A stretch of DNA of 64,000 bases from positions 1 through 64,000 of the forward strand of contig CAJUTV010000004.1 in assembly GCA_910589305.1 (NCBI GenBank), given 5' to 3'. The translations under genes and the position numbers were made by a program. This stretch comes from an uncultured Lachnospira sp. (lineage in GTDB: Bacteria > Bacillota > Clostridia > Lachnospirales > Lachnospiraceae). Positions within the stretch are counted from its first letter, which is position 1. Each line of letters opens with the position of its first letter. Shown in pieces: positions 41,027 through 49,373 of the stretch. A model generated the notes under the pieces. It saw only the letters and a program-made list of their open reading frames with translations, was not told where the DNA came from and did no database searches.

Positions 41027-42385
41027 TTGAGTTTAAAATATAATTTATCAATCTATGAATTAATGGACTTTTTTTGTAAACATACACATAAAGGTTTCAC
41101 GGAGCAATCTATTTGTGAAGCAGAAAAAAAGATAGGCGTTTCCTTGCCAGACGTTTATCGGGAATTTTTATTATCATATGGGGCAGATGATATTAATACA
41201 TTTTTTAATTGTATTCAGCCACCAGAGGAAATTTTTACTTCCTATCAAGCCATTTTAGAAGGCAATGAAGAGTGGGAAGAGGAATATGAAGAAGCAATAC
41301 AGAGTGGAAATAAGGAAGAGTATGAAGATGATGAATACTTTAAACTTTGGCAGCTTCCAATGGAAAAGTGGGATACAATTACAAAAAATTATGTGTTGAT
41401 ATGGTATGAAAATCAAGGTGTTTGGTATGCTGGCTATCTTTTGTCAGACCTGCAAAATGGTGTTGAAAATCCACCAGTCTATATTAGTACTAACGATGAT
41501 TTTATTACGTTTAAAAAATTTACATCCGATACTCAAGAATTTCTTACAGAAATGTTATGGCAGGCATATGGGTATTTTGGAAGAGACAGCTATCAATTTT
41601 ATAAGGAAAAAAAAGAAATTAGAACGTTTTGTTTGAAAAATGAAATTGATTTGACACGTTTACAAAATGAATATTCTGGATATTATTCAGGAAATTGTTT
41701 AGATATTGAAAATGAAATTTTGTATTTTTATAGTGCAAATCTAAAGAGTCAAAGTGAACAATTGTTGATTACCTATAAAAATAAAAAAAAGGTTGTTGAT
41801 AATAAAGAGGAACAAATACCCTTTAAAAAGGAAGAGCAAGGTATTTCATCTAAATATAGTAAAGCTCCATATCATATAGAAATGTCGCCGTCTCAAAAAC
41901 GGTGTGGATTTGACCAGCCGCCAAAAGAAAAAGGATTTGCCATTCATTTTTTAGTTGCGTTGGCATTAGAGAAATATTACCGCAACAACTTGTTGGTTGA
42001 ATATGATTGGCTTCGAGCAATTTCACGCGTTAAGAGATTGGAATTGGGACTAAATATGAACTATGTTGAGATGATAGAAGACAATATTGCCTATATAAAA
42101 ACGCCAGTAAATTTACCAGAAAATTTTTACTGGAATGTACATGATTGGTCTATCATTGGAAAAATGTCGAATCTTTTAATGCTTGGTATAGAGCGTATTT
42201 ATATTGAAGATTTTTCTTTTTTGGAAGAATGTAAAAATATACGTGTTTTGAATTTGTCACAAACGAATTTTTGTGATTGTCGTATTTTTCTAAAAATGCC
42301 TAATTTAAAAGAAGTTTGGCTGTATAATTGTCCATTAGAGCATGTGCAAGTGTTGGAAAAATTGAATTTAAAGTGTCATCGATAG
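41027..42385 (+). CDS. SUKH (SMI1/KNR4) domain protein with C-terminal leucine-rich region
   Basis: 452 residues from TTG 41027. The first 150 residues are a SUKH domain: ICEAEKKIGVSLPDVYREFL at residues 27-46, YGADDINTFF, and LIWYENQGVWYAGYLL. SUKH proteins commonly act as immunity to contact-dependent or secreted toxins. The last 70 residues look leucine-rich (FSFLEECKNIRVLNLSQTNF, MPNLKEVWLYNCPLEHV), suggesting a curved binding surface. The middle part is unassigned. No toxin gene is adjacent. The start depends on the leader stem described separately; ATG codons further in would cut the domain. Confidence 0.65.
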   Translation: MSLKYNLSIYELMDFFCKHTHKGFTEQSICEAEKKIGVSLPDVYREFLLSYGADDINTFFNCIQPPEEIFTSYQAILEGNEEWEEEYEEAIQSGNKEEYEDDEYFKLWQLPMEKWDTITKNYVLIWYENQGVWYAGYLLSDLQNGVENPPVYISTNDDFITFKKFTSDTQEFLTEMLWQAYGYFGRDSYQFYKEKKEIRTFCLKNEIDLTRLQNEYSGYYSGNCLDIENEILYFYSANLKSQSEQLLITYKNKKKVVDNKEEQIPFKKEEQGISSKYSKAPYHIEMSPSQKRCGFDQPPKEKGFAIHFLVALALEKYYRNNLLVEYDWLRAISRVKRLELGLNMNYVEMIEDNIAYIKTPVNLPENFYWNVHDWSIIGKMSNLLMLGIERIYIEDFSFLEECKNIRVLNLSQTNFCDCRIFLKMPNLKEVWLYNCPLEHVQVLEKLNLKCHR

Positions 42386-42456
42386 GTGAAAAAGAATAGG
42401 TTATTTGTTATATAATTAGTAAAAATATATATTGGAGTGAAGGCATATAAAGGTAA

Positions 42457-42546
42457 CTTTTATGGGGATTTGCAAAAGCAGTAGTTCGTGAATGGAAAAT
42501 TCCTTTTAAAATTGTAGCTTCAGAACCAGAAATTAAAAAGGATTGA
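42457..42546 (+). pseudogene. Short C-terminal gene remnant
   Basis: About 29 codons without a start codon, reading WGFAKAVVREWKIPFKIVAS and then PEIKKD before a stop. The composition looks protein-like, but I cannot place it; other frames here are also briefly open. It is followed by a strong terminator, as the end of a real gene would be. Confidence 0.25.
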
Positions 42547-42575
42547 GCCTTATAGTTTATAAAGCTCAATCCTTT
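42537..42575. terminator. Bidirectional terminator
   Basis: AAAGGATTGAGC (42537-42548) pairs perfectly with GCTCAATCCTTT (42564-42575). It is placed between the plus-strand SUKH region and the converging minus-strand sigma operon. Confidence 0.9.
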
Positions 42576-42636
42576 AACAGTATATAATTGTTATTTAGAG
42601 CATGAAAATTTAACCTATATCTCTCTTATTATCGTA

Positions 42637-43527
42637 TCACACCATATCTATAAATTCTACTTTTAAAATATTTTTTATTACCTCTTTATCAATCACAAAT
42701 TCGGGTGTTCCCATAAATCCAGGCGCGACTTTATATTTGTTAAAAATAAGTACAAGTTGATTGTGTTTGTTCCAGTAAAAGTTGTGGTCTTGATTAATAG
42801 TTGTAAATTCTTCACCAATTTGGCTATTGTCAATCCAATATTTTATGTTCTTATCGGCATCCATTTGTTGCTGCATCTGTTTTTTTATTTCAGCGGTGAG
42901 AATATCTGAAAAAGTTTCTGTATTAAAAAGGTCATTTAACTTTACAATTTTACCATTTTTTTTGTCTATATGATAGAATTTAAAATAATTATTGCTACTT
43001 GCTGCGGTTTCAAGAACAGACAATTTTAGCGTAAACCAACGTTCGGTATTTGTAATAACTTCATAATCAACATGGATAGAACCATGACCGTTATTGCCTG
43101 AAATTTCAAGGTCTTTGTAAAACTGATTGACAAGTGTTGTTGTAAGTTCGTTGACATCTTTGTTGATAAAGTCAATCACATCTTTGTTTTCTCCTTCAAG
43201 TTTAGGTACATCAATATTCATTTCATAGTTATTATCAGAGTAGAAGTAGTTGCGAATAGTGATAACTCGGACAATATCACCTATGATAGGGATTTGTTCT
43301 AGGGTATTTGCATATGCAGCGCTGATGTTGGGAAGCAGGAAAAATACAACAAATACAAAGCAGGCGACAGCAGTTGCAATACAAGGAAATATATGGATTG
43401 GTTTTATACGCGTTGGTTTTTCAGGCAAAATAGCAAGTGTTTGTTCAATACGATTTTTGACCGATATAGGGATTTCAATTTGTTCGTTTGCAATTTTCTT
43501 TTTTATATCCTTATCAAAATGATTCAT
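42637..43527 (-). CDS. rsiV: RsiV-like anti-sigma factor
   Basis: 296 residues. A cytoplasmic part (1 to about 42) is followed by one span (about 44-66) and an external domain. SAAYANTLEQIPIIGDIVRV after the span is the RsiV signature region with a possible signal-peptidase site. The external part has the DUF3298-like fold (FFSDN-type strands, DKKNGKIVKLNDLF, NFYWNKHNQLVLIF). In Bacillus and Enterococcus, RsiV binds lysozyme and is then cleaved by signal peptidase and a site-2 protease, freeing SigV. GGAGG precedes the ATG, and the gene overlaps sigV by four bases. Confidence 0.8.
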   Translation of the reverse strand: MNHFDKDIKKKIANEQIEIPISVKNRIEQTLAILPEKPTRIKPIHIFPCIATAVACFVFVVFFLLPNISAAYANTLEQIPIIGDIVRVITIRNYFYSDNNYEMNIDVPKLEGENKDVIDFINKDVNELTTTLVNQFYKDLEISGNNGHGSIHVDYEVITNTERWFTLKLSVLETAASSNNYFKFYHIDKKNGKIVKLNDLFNTETFSDILTAEIKKQMQQQMDADKNIKYWIDNSQIGEEFTTINQDHNFYWNKHNQLVLIFNKYKVAPGFMGTPEFVIDKEVIKNILKVEFIDMV

Positions 43528-44012
43528 TCTTTAAAATCCTCCTTTAACAATTCTTTCAACATCATTCTTGCACGAGATAATTGTTTTTTGACAGTAACAG
43601 CATTGGCACCTGTAATTTGTGCTATGCTGGATATGGAGAGGTCTTCATAGTAAAATAATACGATAACAGTGCAATATGGCTGTTTTAAATGGTTGATAGT
43701 ATTATAAAGAGTTAATTTGGTTGTAATTTCATTTTCATTGCCATTGTCAGCTATATCGATTGGTTCATCAGTAAGGAGTATTTTTGAATTTTTACGAATC
43801 ATCTCAACTGCTGTATTATGAACAATATGAAGAAGCCACGTCTTGAAAAATTTTTTGTGTTTTAACGTTTCTAAATTTTTGTAGGCGCGGTATATGGATT
43901 CACTGATAACTTCTTCAGCATCGGTATTATTTTTCACAATAGAAAAAGCTAAAGCGTACATTGCTTTTTCGCAAAGCCGTATATGTTCACAAAATTCATT
44001 TTTGTTTATCAA
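43524..44012 (-). CDS. sigV: SigV-like ECF sigma factor
   Basis: 162 residues from TTG 44012, chosen because GGGAGG lies nine bases upstream and the preceding gene stops two bases before; a longer ATG frame would overlap that gene. Sigma region 2 reads AMYALAFSIVKNNTDAEEVI, ESIYRAYKNLETLK, FKTWLLHIVHNTAVEMIRK. Region 4 reads ISSIAQITGANAVTVKKQLSRARMML. It directs transcription to envelope-stress promoters when RsiV is destroyed. It lies in one operon with the MBOAT and SGNH genes and rsiV. Its own promoter could not be identified with confidence. Confidence 0.85.
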   Translation of the reverse strand: MINKNEFCEHIRLCEKAMYALAFSIVKNNTDAEEVISESIYRAYKNLETLKHKKFFKTWLLHIVHNTAVEMIRKNSKILLTDEPIDIADNGNENEITTKLTLYNTINHLKQPYCTVIVLFYYEDLSISSIAQITGANAVTVKKQLSRARMMLKELLKEDFKE

Positions 44013-44014
44013 AA

Positions 44015-44860
44015 TTATCCCTCCCCAATCCGTGCTGCCGTTTGGTTTATAATCCATTTGCCCCACTCGGCATAGTATTTTGCATAAAGATGTGTGTTAT
44101 CATTGGATTTGTCAGATGATAAATGACCATTTTCATCATCAAACATAAAATTGACATCAAGATAAAATATTTTAGTATTATCAGCAATTTTAGACAAAGC
44201 CGTATTTAATTGATTAATGTTGTGATTGTTAATCACTTTATCACTGTTTGAACGAACCTTTGTAACATGTAAATTAGCCTGAATAAAAAGAGTTGCCTCG
44301 GGTTGTTTTTCCTTAATAAATTCGACTAATTTTTTATAATGAACAACAATATTATCAAAATCATATCCCATTTCATTGATGCCAAGCATAATATATATTT
44401 TATGATATGTTTTATGGGTCAGTAGTTCATGGAGTGTAACTTTGCCAACAGCAGGAACCGAAATTGTTTTTTGATAAATATTATATACACTCATTCCTAC
44501 ATCTGAAAAAAAGTCTGCATCGTCAATACAAGCGTATTCAGAAAGTCCAACCGTTCTTGAATCGCCAATAAACAAGGAATCCTTCATTGAAATTGTTATT
44601 GTCTCTGCTATTGTTTCTGTAAGTAAAAGGTCTGTTGTCTCTTTTGGTTTTTCACCAATGGAATCGCTTTTTGTCGTATGGTATTCGGTTTTATCAAGAT
44701 TTGAAGCAGATGTTGTTGCCATTGTATTATTTTGTGTTCGATTATTGGCAGCATCTACTACGGAATTTGGTGAAAATTGTTTGTTAAAAGACATAAAAAG
44801 TATAATAATAACAATTAACATAATAAAAGATAGAAAGGTGAAAAAATTGGAATGTTTCAT
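44015..44860 (-). CDS. Membrane-anchored SGNH/GDSL hydrolase, probable O-acetyltransferase partner
   Basis: 281 residues. One N-terminal span (about 5-24) and a Thr/Ser-rich linker precede an SGNH domain outside the membrane: block I FIGDSRTVGL with Ser101 as nucleophile, block III GINEMGY and block V DNTHLY with the Asp and His of the triad. With an MBOAT protein encoded directly upstream, this is the two-part arrangement of PatA/PatB or DltB/DltD-like systems that O-acetylate cell-wall polymers. The link to sigV/rsiV suggests peptidoglycan O-acetylation against lysozyme. Confidence 0.75.
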   Translation of the reverse strand: MKHSNFFTFLSFIMLIVIIILFMSFNKQFSPNSVVDAANNRTQNNTMATTSASNLDKTEYHTTKSDSIGEKPKETTDLLLTETIAETITISMKDSLFIGDSRTVGLSEYACIDDADFFSDVGMSVYNIYQKTISVPAVGKVTLHELLTHKTYHKIYIMLGINEMGYDFDNIVVHYKKLVEFIKEKQPEATLFIQANLHVTKVRSNSDKVINNHNINQLNTALSKIADNTKIFYLDVNFMFDDENGHLSSDKSNDNTHLYAKYYAEWGKWIINQTAARIGEG

Positions 44861-44896
44861 AATAATCCTCCCAATGGGTTTAAGTAATTTATTTGT

Positions 44897-46291
44897 TTAA
44901 AATCGAAAATATAAAAATGGGTCATCAAAACCGCGATACATACAATAAACACTGGCAGCAAATATTCCTGCAAGCATTAGTCCTACAATAAAAGGATTTT
45001 TTATTTGCTTTAAAATACGATATGGGAATCGCAATGAAAACAATATTCCAGCAATAAAAAATGGGTAGTATAGTTTTAAATATTTAAGATAGTCATATTC
45101 AAATATCGACCATGCACTTTGACCAAAAAAAGGAAAAAGTCGTGTAAAAAAAATTTTTAGCTGTTCTATATCTTCAATAGCAAATACTGCCCAAGTAAGC
45201 GGAATAAGCAATATCATATAAATATGTCCAATACTTGAATGATTGTTTAAAAAATTGCCTATAAAAAATTTTTCTAGCAGTATGATTAAAAATAAAATAG
45301 TACCCCATAGTATAAAATTATAGCCTGCGCCATGCCATACCCCAGTTAATATCCAAACAATCAGTAAATTTTTAATTGTGACAAATGTATTGCTGCGATT
45401 TCCACCAAGTGGAATATATACATAGTTACGAAACCATGTTCCAAGTGTGATATGCCATCGTCGCCAAAATTCAGTCATCGAACAGCTTAAATATGGAAAA
45501 TCAAAATTTTTTGGCAATGTAAAGCCAAGCATTTTCCCAAGTCCTATTGCCATCAAAGAATAACCAAAAAAATCAAAATAAATTTGAATAGAAAATGCAA
45601 ATATTGCTATCCATGCAAGCGGTGTGGATATACTTTCAAAGCCAATTGCCTCAACTTGCGACCATAGTTTTCCAACAGGGTTGGCAAGCAGCGTCTTTAA
45701 TCCCAATCCAAAAAGGAATATGCCAATGCCATGTATGATAGCAGGTCTTTTAATCGTTCGGCAATAAAGTCCTCTTTTAATTTGACTGTATGTTACAATG
45801 GGGCCTGCAATTAATTGAGCAAACATGGATATATAGACTGCAAATTTTAGTAAACTTTTTTCTGAAGCAATCGTACCTTTATAAACGTCAATTATGTAGG
45901 ACATTCCTTGAAATGTATAAAAGGAAACACCAATTGGCAGCAGCAGATGGAAGGTGATATTTAATGAAGGAACATATGTATTTAGTTCATTTATAACAAA
46001 ATTGGAATATTTAAAAGCAGCAAGACAAAGTATGTGGAAAACAATACCTATTATCAAAAAAATTTTTTTATAATGGACGTGTTGTTCAATTAATAAACCA
46101 ATTACAAAATCAACCATAATACTTACTAGAAATAGTATGAAATATTCCAGATTGTCAAGTACTCCAATAAAATAAAAACATAGGCTTCCAATAAGCAACA
46201 CAACATTTTTTAGATGCTTTGGTGCAAGATAGTAACATCCAAAAAATATAGGCAAAAATAAAAAAATAAATTGTAAACTACTAAATACCAT
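44897..46291 (-). CDS. MBOAT family O-acyltransferase (AlgI/PatA-like)
   Basis: 464 residues with about ten or more membrane spans. It matches AlgI-type membrane-bound O-acyltransferases: VSFYTFQGMSYIIDVYKG, AQLIAGPIVTYSQIKRGL, SMTEFWRRWHITLGTWFRNY and GVWHGAGYNFILWG, which holds the conserved His. It moves acyl groups, usually acetyl, across the membrane for transfer to a surface polymer by the SGNH partner encoded 36 bases downstream. It is the first gene of the MBOAT-SGNH-sigV-rsiV unit. GGGG before ATG 46291 is a modest ribosome site. Confidence 0.9.
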   Translation of the reverse strand: MVFSSLQFIFLFLPIFFGCYYLAPKHLKNVVLLIGSLCFYFIGVLDNLEYFILFLVSIMVDFVIGLLIEQHVHYKKIFLIIGIVFHILCLAAFKYSNFVINELNTYVPSLNITFHLLLPIGVSFYTFQGMSYIIDVYKGTIASEKSLLKFAVYISMFAQLIAGPIVTYSQIKRGLYCRTIKRPAIIHGIGIFLFGLGLKTLLANPVGKLWSQVEAIGFESISTPLAWIAIFAFSIQIYFDFFGYSLMAIGLGKMLGFTLPKNFDFPYLSCSMTEFWRRWHITLGTWFRNYVYIPLGGNRSNTFVTIKNLLIVWILTGVWHGAGYNFILWGTILFLIILLEKFFIGNFLNNHSSIGHIYMILLIPLTWAVFAIEDIEQLKIFFTRLFPFFGQSAWSIFEYDYLKYLKLYYPFFIAGILFSLRFPYRILKQIKNPFIVGLMLAGIFAASVYCMYRGFDDPFLYFRF

Positions 46292-46641
46292 AATTAGCCC
46301 CTATACTGCGATTATATTACATCGCTGTTTTATCGTTCTGATATATAGATGTATTAGATATATAAAAGGTGACAAAAAATTTTGAAAAATTAATATATCA
46401 ATAATAGGTAATTGCAAAACAAGTACAGGGCGATGGCATAAAAATAGCAAATAAAAGATATGCAATATAATAACAAGATTAAATCTACTTACATTTGGAA
46501 CTCTTTTTGATAAGGACATATATGAATATTGATTACAAATTGTGTTAATGTTATGATAAATAATAAGATTGCCATAAAAAGATATCTATTTTGGTATGGT
46601 GATAATAGTATGTAAATTTTTATATAGAAAGAAATATCACA
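46292..46641. other. AT-rich intergenic region between divergent genes
   Basis: 350 bases upstream of the MBOAT gene. No convincing gene, palindrome or consensus promoter was seen. A hydrophobic minus-strand frame (46301-46519) lacks a ribosome site. An ECF-type promoter (-35 near TGAAAC) was looked for and not found. Confidence 0.5.
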
Positions 46642-46830
46642 ATGGCAAATATAATATGTTTTGATAAAAATATACTTGTTGATGATTGGATTTGTATGTC
46701 TAATGGGGCAACCGATGTTTTTATAAATGTACGTTCATTAAGCAGTTCTATATGGGCAGAAACAGTAGAAGAAAAGCAGTTCATTATATAGTTGTCCGAA
46801 AAAGACCAAAAATTAAAAGTTATAGGGTGA
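46642..46830 (+). pseudogene. Truncated hypothetical gene with internal TAG
   Basis: From ATG 46642 the frame reads MANIICFDKNILVDDWICMS, then NGATDVFINVRSLSSSIWAE, and meets TAG at 46789-46791. The same frame continues LSEKDQKLKVIG to TGA. The continuity across the TAG suggests a Trp codon turned to stop (II-W-LSEKDQ) in a small protein already cut short. There is no strong ribosome site. I do not know the family. It lies directly before another small hypothetical gene. Confidence 0.4.
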
Positions 46831-46836
46831 TTTTTT

Positions 46837-47262
46837 ATGGAAGAATTATTTGTATATTTAATTTTGTTGTATGAAAAAATAATAACATATGATTTATATC
46901 AGAAAAAATTAGATTCGCTTTTTATACAAAATCCTAATAATGAAATTCTTTTAAATTTAGAATGGGAAACAGATATTGAAAGAATACGATTTTATTTTAG
47001 AACAAATCTTGATTGCCAAAATTTAGATTATGAGTTGTTTGGAAAAATTTTAATGAGCAAGTTAAAGGAATATTATAATAATTGTTCAGACATTAATATA
47101 TTTGCAAATAAAATGTATTCTATATGGACAAGTATTCCAAGTTTTGTACAAAATAAAGAACCGTTTTGGACGCTCTCTTATGCAGATGACCCATTAGCAT
47201 ATGGAGATGAAGAACAAGTGCGGTTTCTTTGTGAAAAAATGTTAAATTACTATAAAGATTAA
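46837..47262 (+). CDS. Hypothetical small protein, immunity-like context
   Basis: 141 residues, mostly helical and acidic, with MEELFVYLILLYEKIITYDL at the start and a C-terminal part IWTSIPSFVQNKEPFWTLSY, then ADDPLAYGDEEQV. There is no signal peptide; the first helix is hydrophobic but carries charges. I do not recognise a family. It follows a broken gene and is followed by a dispersed repeat, on the edge of the immunity-gene region. GGGTG precedes ATG 46837. Confidence 0.5.
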   Translation: MEELFVYLILLYEKIITYDLYQKKLDSLFIQNPNNEILLNLEWETDIERIRFYFRTNLDCQNLDYELFGKILMSKLKEYYNNCSDINIFANKMYSIWTSIPSFVQNKEPFWTLSYADDPLAYGDEEQVRFLCEKMLNYYKD

Positions 47263-47302
47263 TCTATAAATTATAATGATTTTTTATAGTGGATATATTT
47301 TT

Positions 47303-47475
47303 TAACCTCATCAAGGAAGTCCCCCACTTCAATGCTGCAAAGGCATAAGTGGGGGGGACTTCCTTGTTTCAGTGGGAGTATAAGCTCCCATTGAAAAGCT
47401 ACGATAGTAGCTATGAGGTTAGGGTGTCAAACACCCGAGCAAGTAGCGCAGCAGATTGTGAATATCCGCTTAACT
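47303..47475 (-). repeat. Dispersed palindromic repeat, copy D (long form)
   Basis: A full copy in reverse orientation, ending TAACCTCATCAAGGAAGT at its left and ATATCCGCTTAACT at its right in plus-strand reading. It carries an extra stem of about 35 bases (CAGTGGGAG with CTCCCATTG) absent from copies A-C, so the short copies may be deletion forms. Confidence 0.9.
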
Positions 47476-47515
47476 CAATAAGAATGTACTTTAATCCATA
47501 AAAATTTATTTAGAT

Positions 47516-47989
47516 TTATTTAGAAAAGACTGTATGTTGACGTCTGTATGTATCATTATCTTTTTGTTGTAATTCCTGTTCAACCTTAGCAAGCTGTTGT
47601 TCTAATTCTTTTACTTTTTTAGAGTCGGATGCTGTGTGAAGTTTCTGTTCTAATTGTTTTTTTTCTTCTTTTAATTTTCTAATTTCTTGTTCAACTTTAT
47701 CTGTGTTGCCAGTACATTTTTCTTCTTGTTTTGCCTCTTTATTATCTGCTATTTTTTTTCTAGGATTATCAAATGAAATTTTAGGAGAACCATCTTCGCT
47801 ATATTTTAATTGATAAAGACCTATTGCTTGTTTTGCCTCTTTGTCAGAAGGGATATATTCATCTTGTATAGGTTTATTTTGTTGTTTTTGCATTGTATTA
47901 TCATCTGTGTTGGCAGCAGATTTTTGTTTTTGAGCTTCATTGATTTCCTGTACTGTTGGATAAGTTGTATTATTTTGAATTGGCTGCAT
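47516..47989 (-). CDS. Charged coiled-coil protein with Pro/Gln-rich N-terminus
   Basis: 157 residues from ATG 47989, since GGAGG lies just upstream; the ORF could extend five codons. The N-terminus is polar (MQPIQNNTTYPTVQEI). A middle block, DEYIPSDKEAKQAIGLYQLK, then YSEDGSPKISFDNP, looks like a conserved Lachnospiraceae motif seen in several paralogous small proteins. The C-terminal 65 residues form a coiled coil (IRKLKEEKKQLEQKL, KELEQQLAKVEQEL). It has no signal peptide. The function is unknown; relatives often lie near motility or surface genes. Confidence 0.5.
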   Translation of the reverse strand: MQPIQNNTTYPTVQEINEAQKQKSAANTDDNTMQKQQNKPIQDEYIPSDKEAKQAIGLYQLKYSEDGSPKISFDNPRKKIADNKEAKQEEKCTGNTDKVEQEIRKLKEEKKQLEQKLHTASDSKKVKELEQQLAKVEQELQQKDNDTYRRQHTVFSK

Positions 47990-48087
47990 ATATAATTCCT
48001 CCATTCTTGTGCAATTTAAATTTTTTAGTTAATTTTATTTTAATCACACAGTTGGAAATTTCAATAAACTTGATGTGAAGTGATTAG

Positions 48088-49371
48088 TCAGTGTGGTGAA
48101 ATGACAAGTAAGACACTTAAACAAAATGTTGTATTGGTTGTTGTAATCTCGATTGTACCATCGTATTTTTGTGCAGTCCACCGAATATTGGATAGACCTA
48201 TTCCTTCTTTAAAATGCGCATTTCCATCAAAACTATTTTCGATTTCAATCAATAAAAAGTCTTGTTGTTTATGGCTTGATATATGGATATATTTTTTTTG
48301 ATTTGTGCGTATTTTTTCGCAGGCATTGATTGCATTGTCCAAAGCATTGGATAGAATAATACAAAAATCCATATCCGTTACAGTACAAGGCGATGGAATA
48401 TTAAATGAGCTATTAATATGAATCTCTTTATTGTTTGCCAAAGCAATTTTATTTTCTAATAAAATATCTAAAATAGGATTGTTTGTCGGAAAAGGAAAGG
48501 AAGTGTTTGCTGTGGCAATATGGAGTTCATCAATGTATGTTTTTGCTTTTAAAAAGTCTTGTTTTTCTAATAATCCTTTTATAATCATGATATGATTTTT
48601 CATATCATGCCGTAGTGCTTTTGTATTGGCATAGTGCGCCCAAGCTTCTTTTACATACTGTCTTTGAAAATGTGTCTGTTGTGTAAGCATAGACAGTTTA
48701 GTATGCAGAAAAAAACTATCCATTAATTTTTGATAAGAATAAAGGATACTAAAAATGCTAATAATTCCCAATATTTGGATTATAAGCATTGGGATATGCG
48801 TTTTATTTAAAAGGATGAGGGATGATTTAATAGAGGTTATATTTTCATAAAAAGTAAAATGAATATATCCGCTTACAATAAAAATCATTAGTAAAGGAAT
48901 TGTTGTCATTAATATATATTGATTTTGTGCATTTTCTTTATGTATCATATATTTACTGATAATTTGATAACATAAAACAGCTAAAGTAAGGGAGAGTAAG
49001 GTTCCAGTTACCATAAAAATAGGACTAAATAATGAAGGATTAAGATGATACATAAAAAAAGCTGCAATTATAGATATGGAGTTAAATATACCATAGCAAA
49101 GCTGCATAATCTCTATTATAAGTAAAATATATAAAATGGATGATTTTATATTTATTTTTAATACCCATGTGCTGTATATAAGTAATAGGACGCCAAATAG
49201 CAGCAGTTTTATAAAAGTAGGAAGTTGTAATTGACTGATAATGCTGCTTAAAAGGATAAAAATAATGGTTTGATATTTTTTTCCAGATACATGCATCCAT
49301 TTGTTAAAAAATAAAAATTGAATGGATATTTCAATAAATCCTGTTATATAAGAGAAAAAAACAGTAAACAT
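48088..49371 (-). CDS. GHKL-type (AgrC-like) sensor histidine kinase
   Basis: 427 residues from ATG 49371, after GGGAGG. About six to seven membrane spans fill the first 210 residues, as in AgrC-type peptide receptors. The kinase part has the phosphoacceptor His in ALRHDMKNHIMIIKGLL, then a GHKL ATPase with LSNALDNAINACEK and GIGLSNIRW. It begins two bases after the stop of the LytTR regulator gene, so they are a pair. No AgrB/AgrD-like genes are adjacent; the signal is unknown. Confidence 0.88.
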   Translation of the reverse strand: MFTVFFSYITGFIEISIQFLFFNKWMHVSGKKYQTIIFILLSSIISQLQLPTFIKLLLFGVLLLIYSTWVLKINIKSSILYILLIIEIMQLCYGIFNSISIIAAFFMYHLNPSLFSPIFMVTGTLLSLTLAVLCYQIISKYMIHKENAQNQYILMTTIPLLMIFIVSGYIHFTFYENITSIKSSLILLNKTHIPMLIIQILGIISIFSILYSYQKLMDSFFLHTKLSMLTQQTHFQRQYVKEAWAHYANTKALRHDMKNHIMIIKGLLEKQDFLKAKTYIDELHIATANTSFPFPTNNPILDILLENKIALANNKEIHINSSFNIPSPCTVTDMDFCIILSNALDNAINACEKIRTNQKKYIHISSHKQQDFLLIEIENSFDGNAHFKEGIGLSNIRWTAQKYDGTIEITTTNTTFCLSVLLVISPH

Positions 49372-49373
49372 TT

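Noticed and set aside
46301..46519. 72-codon hydrophobic minus-strand frame upstream of the MBOAT gene
   Set aside because: No ribosome site and no recognisable motif; hydrophobic residues are expected by chance in T-rich DNA.
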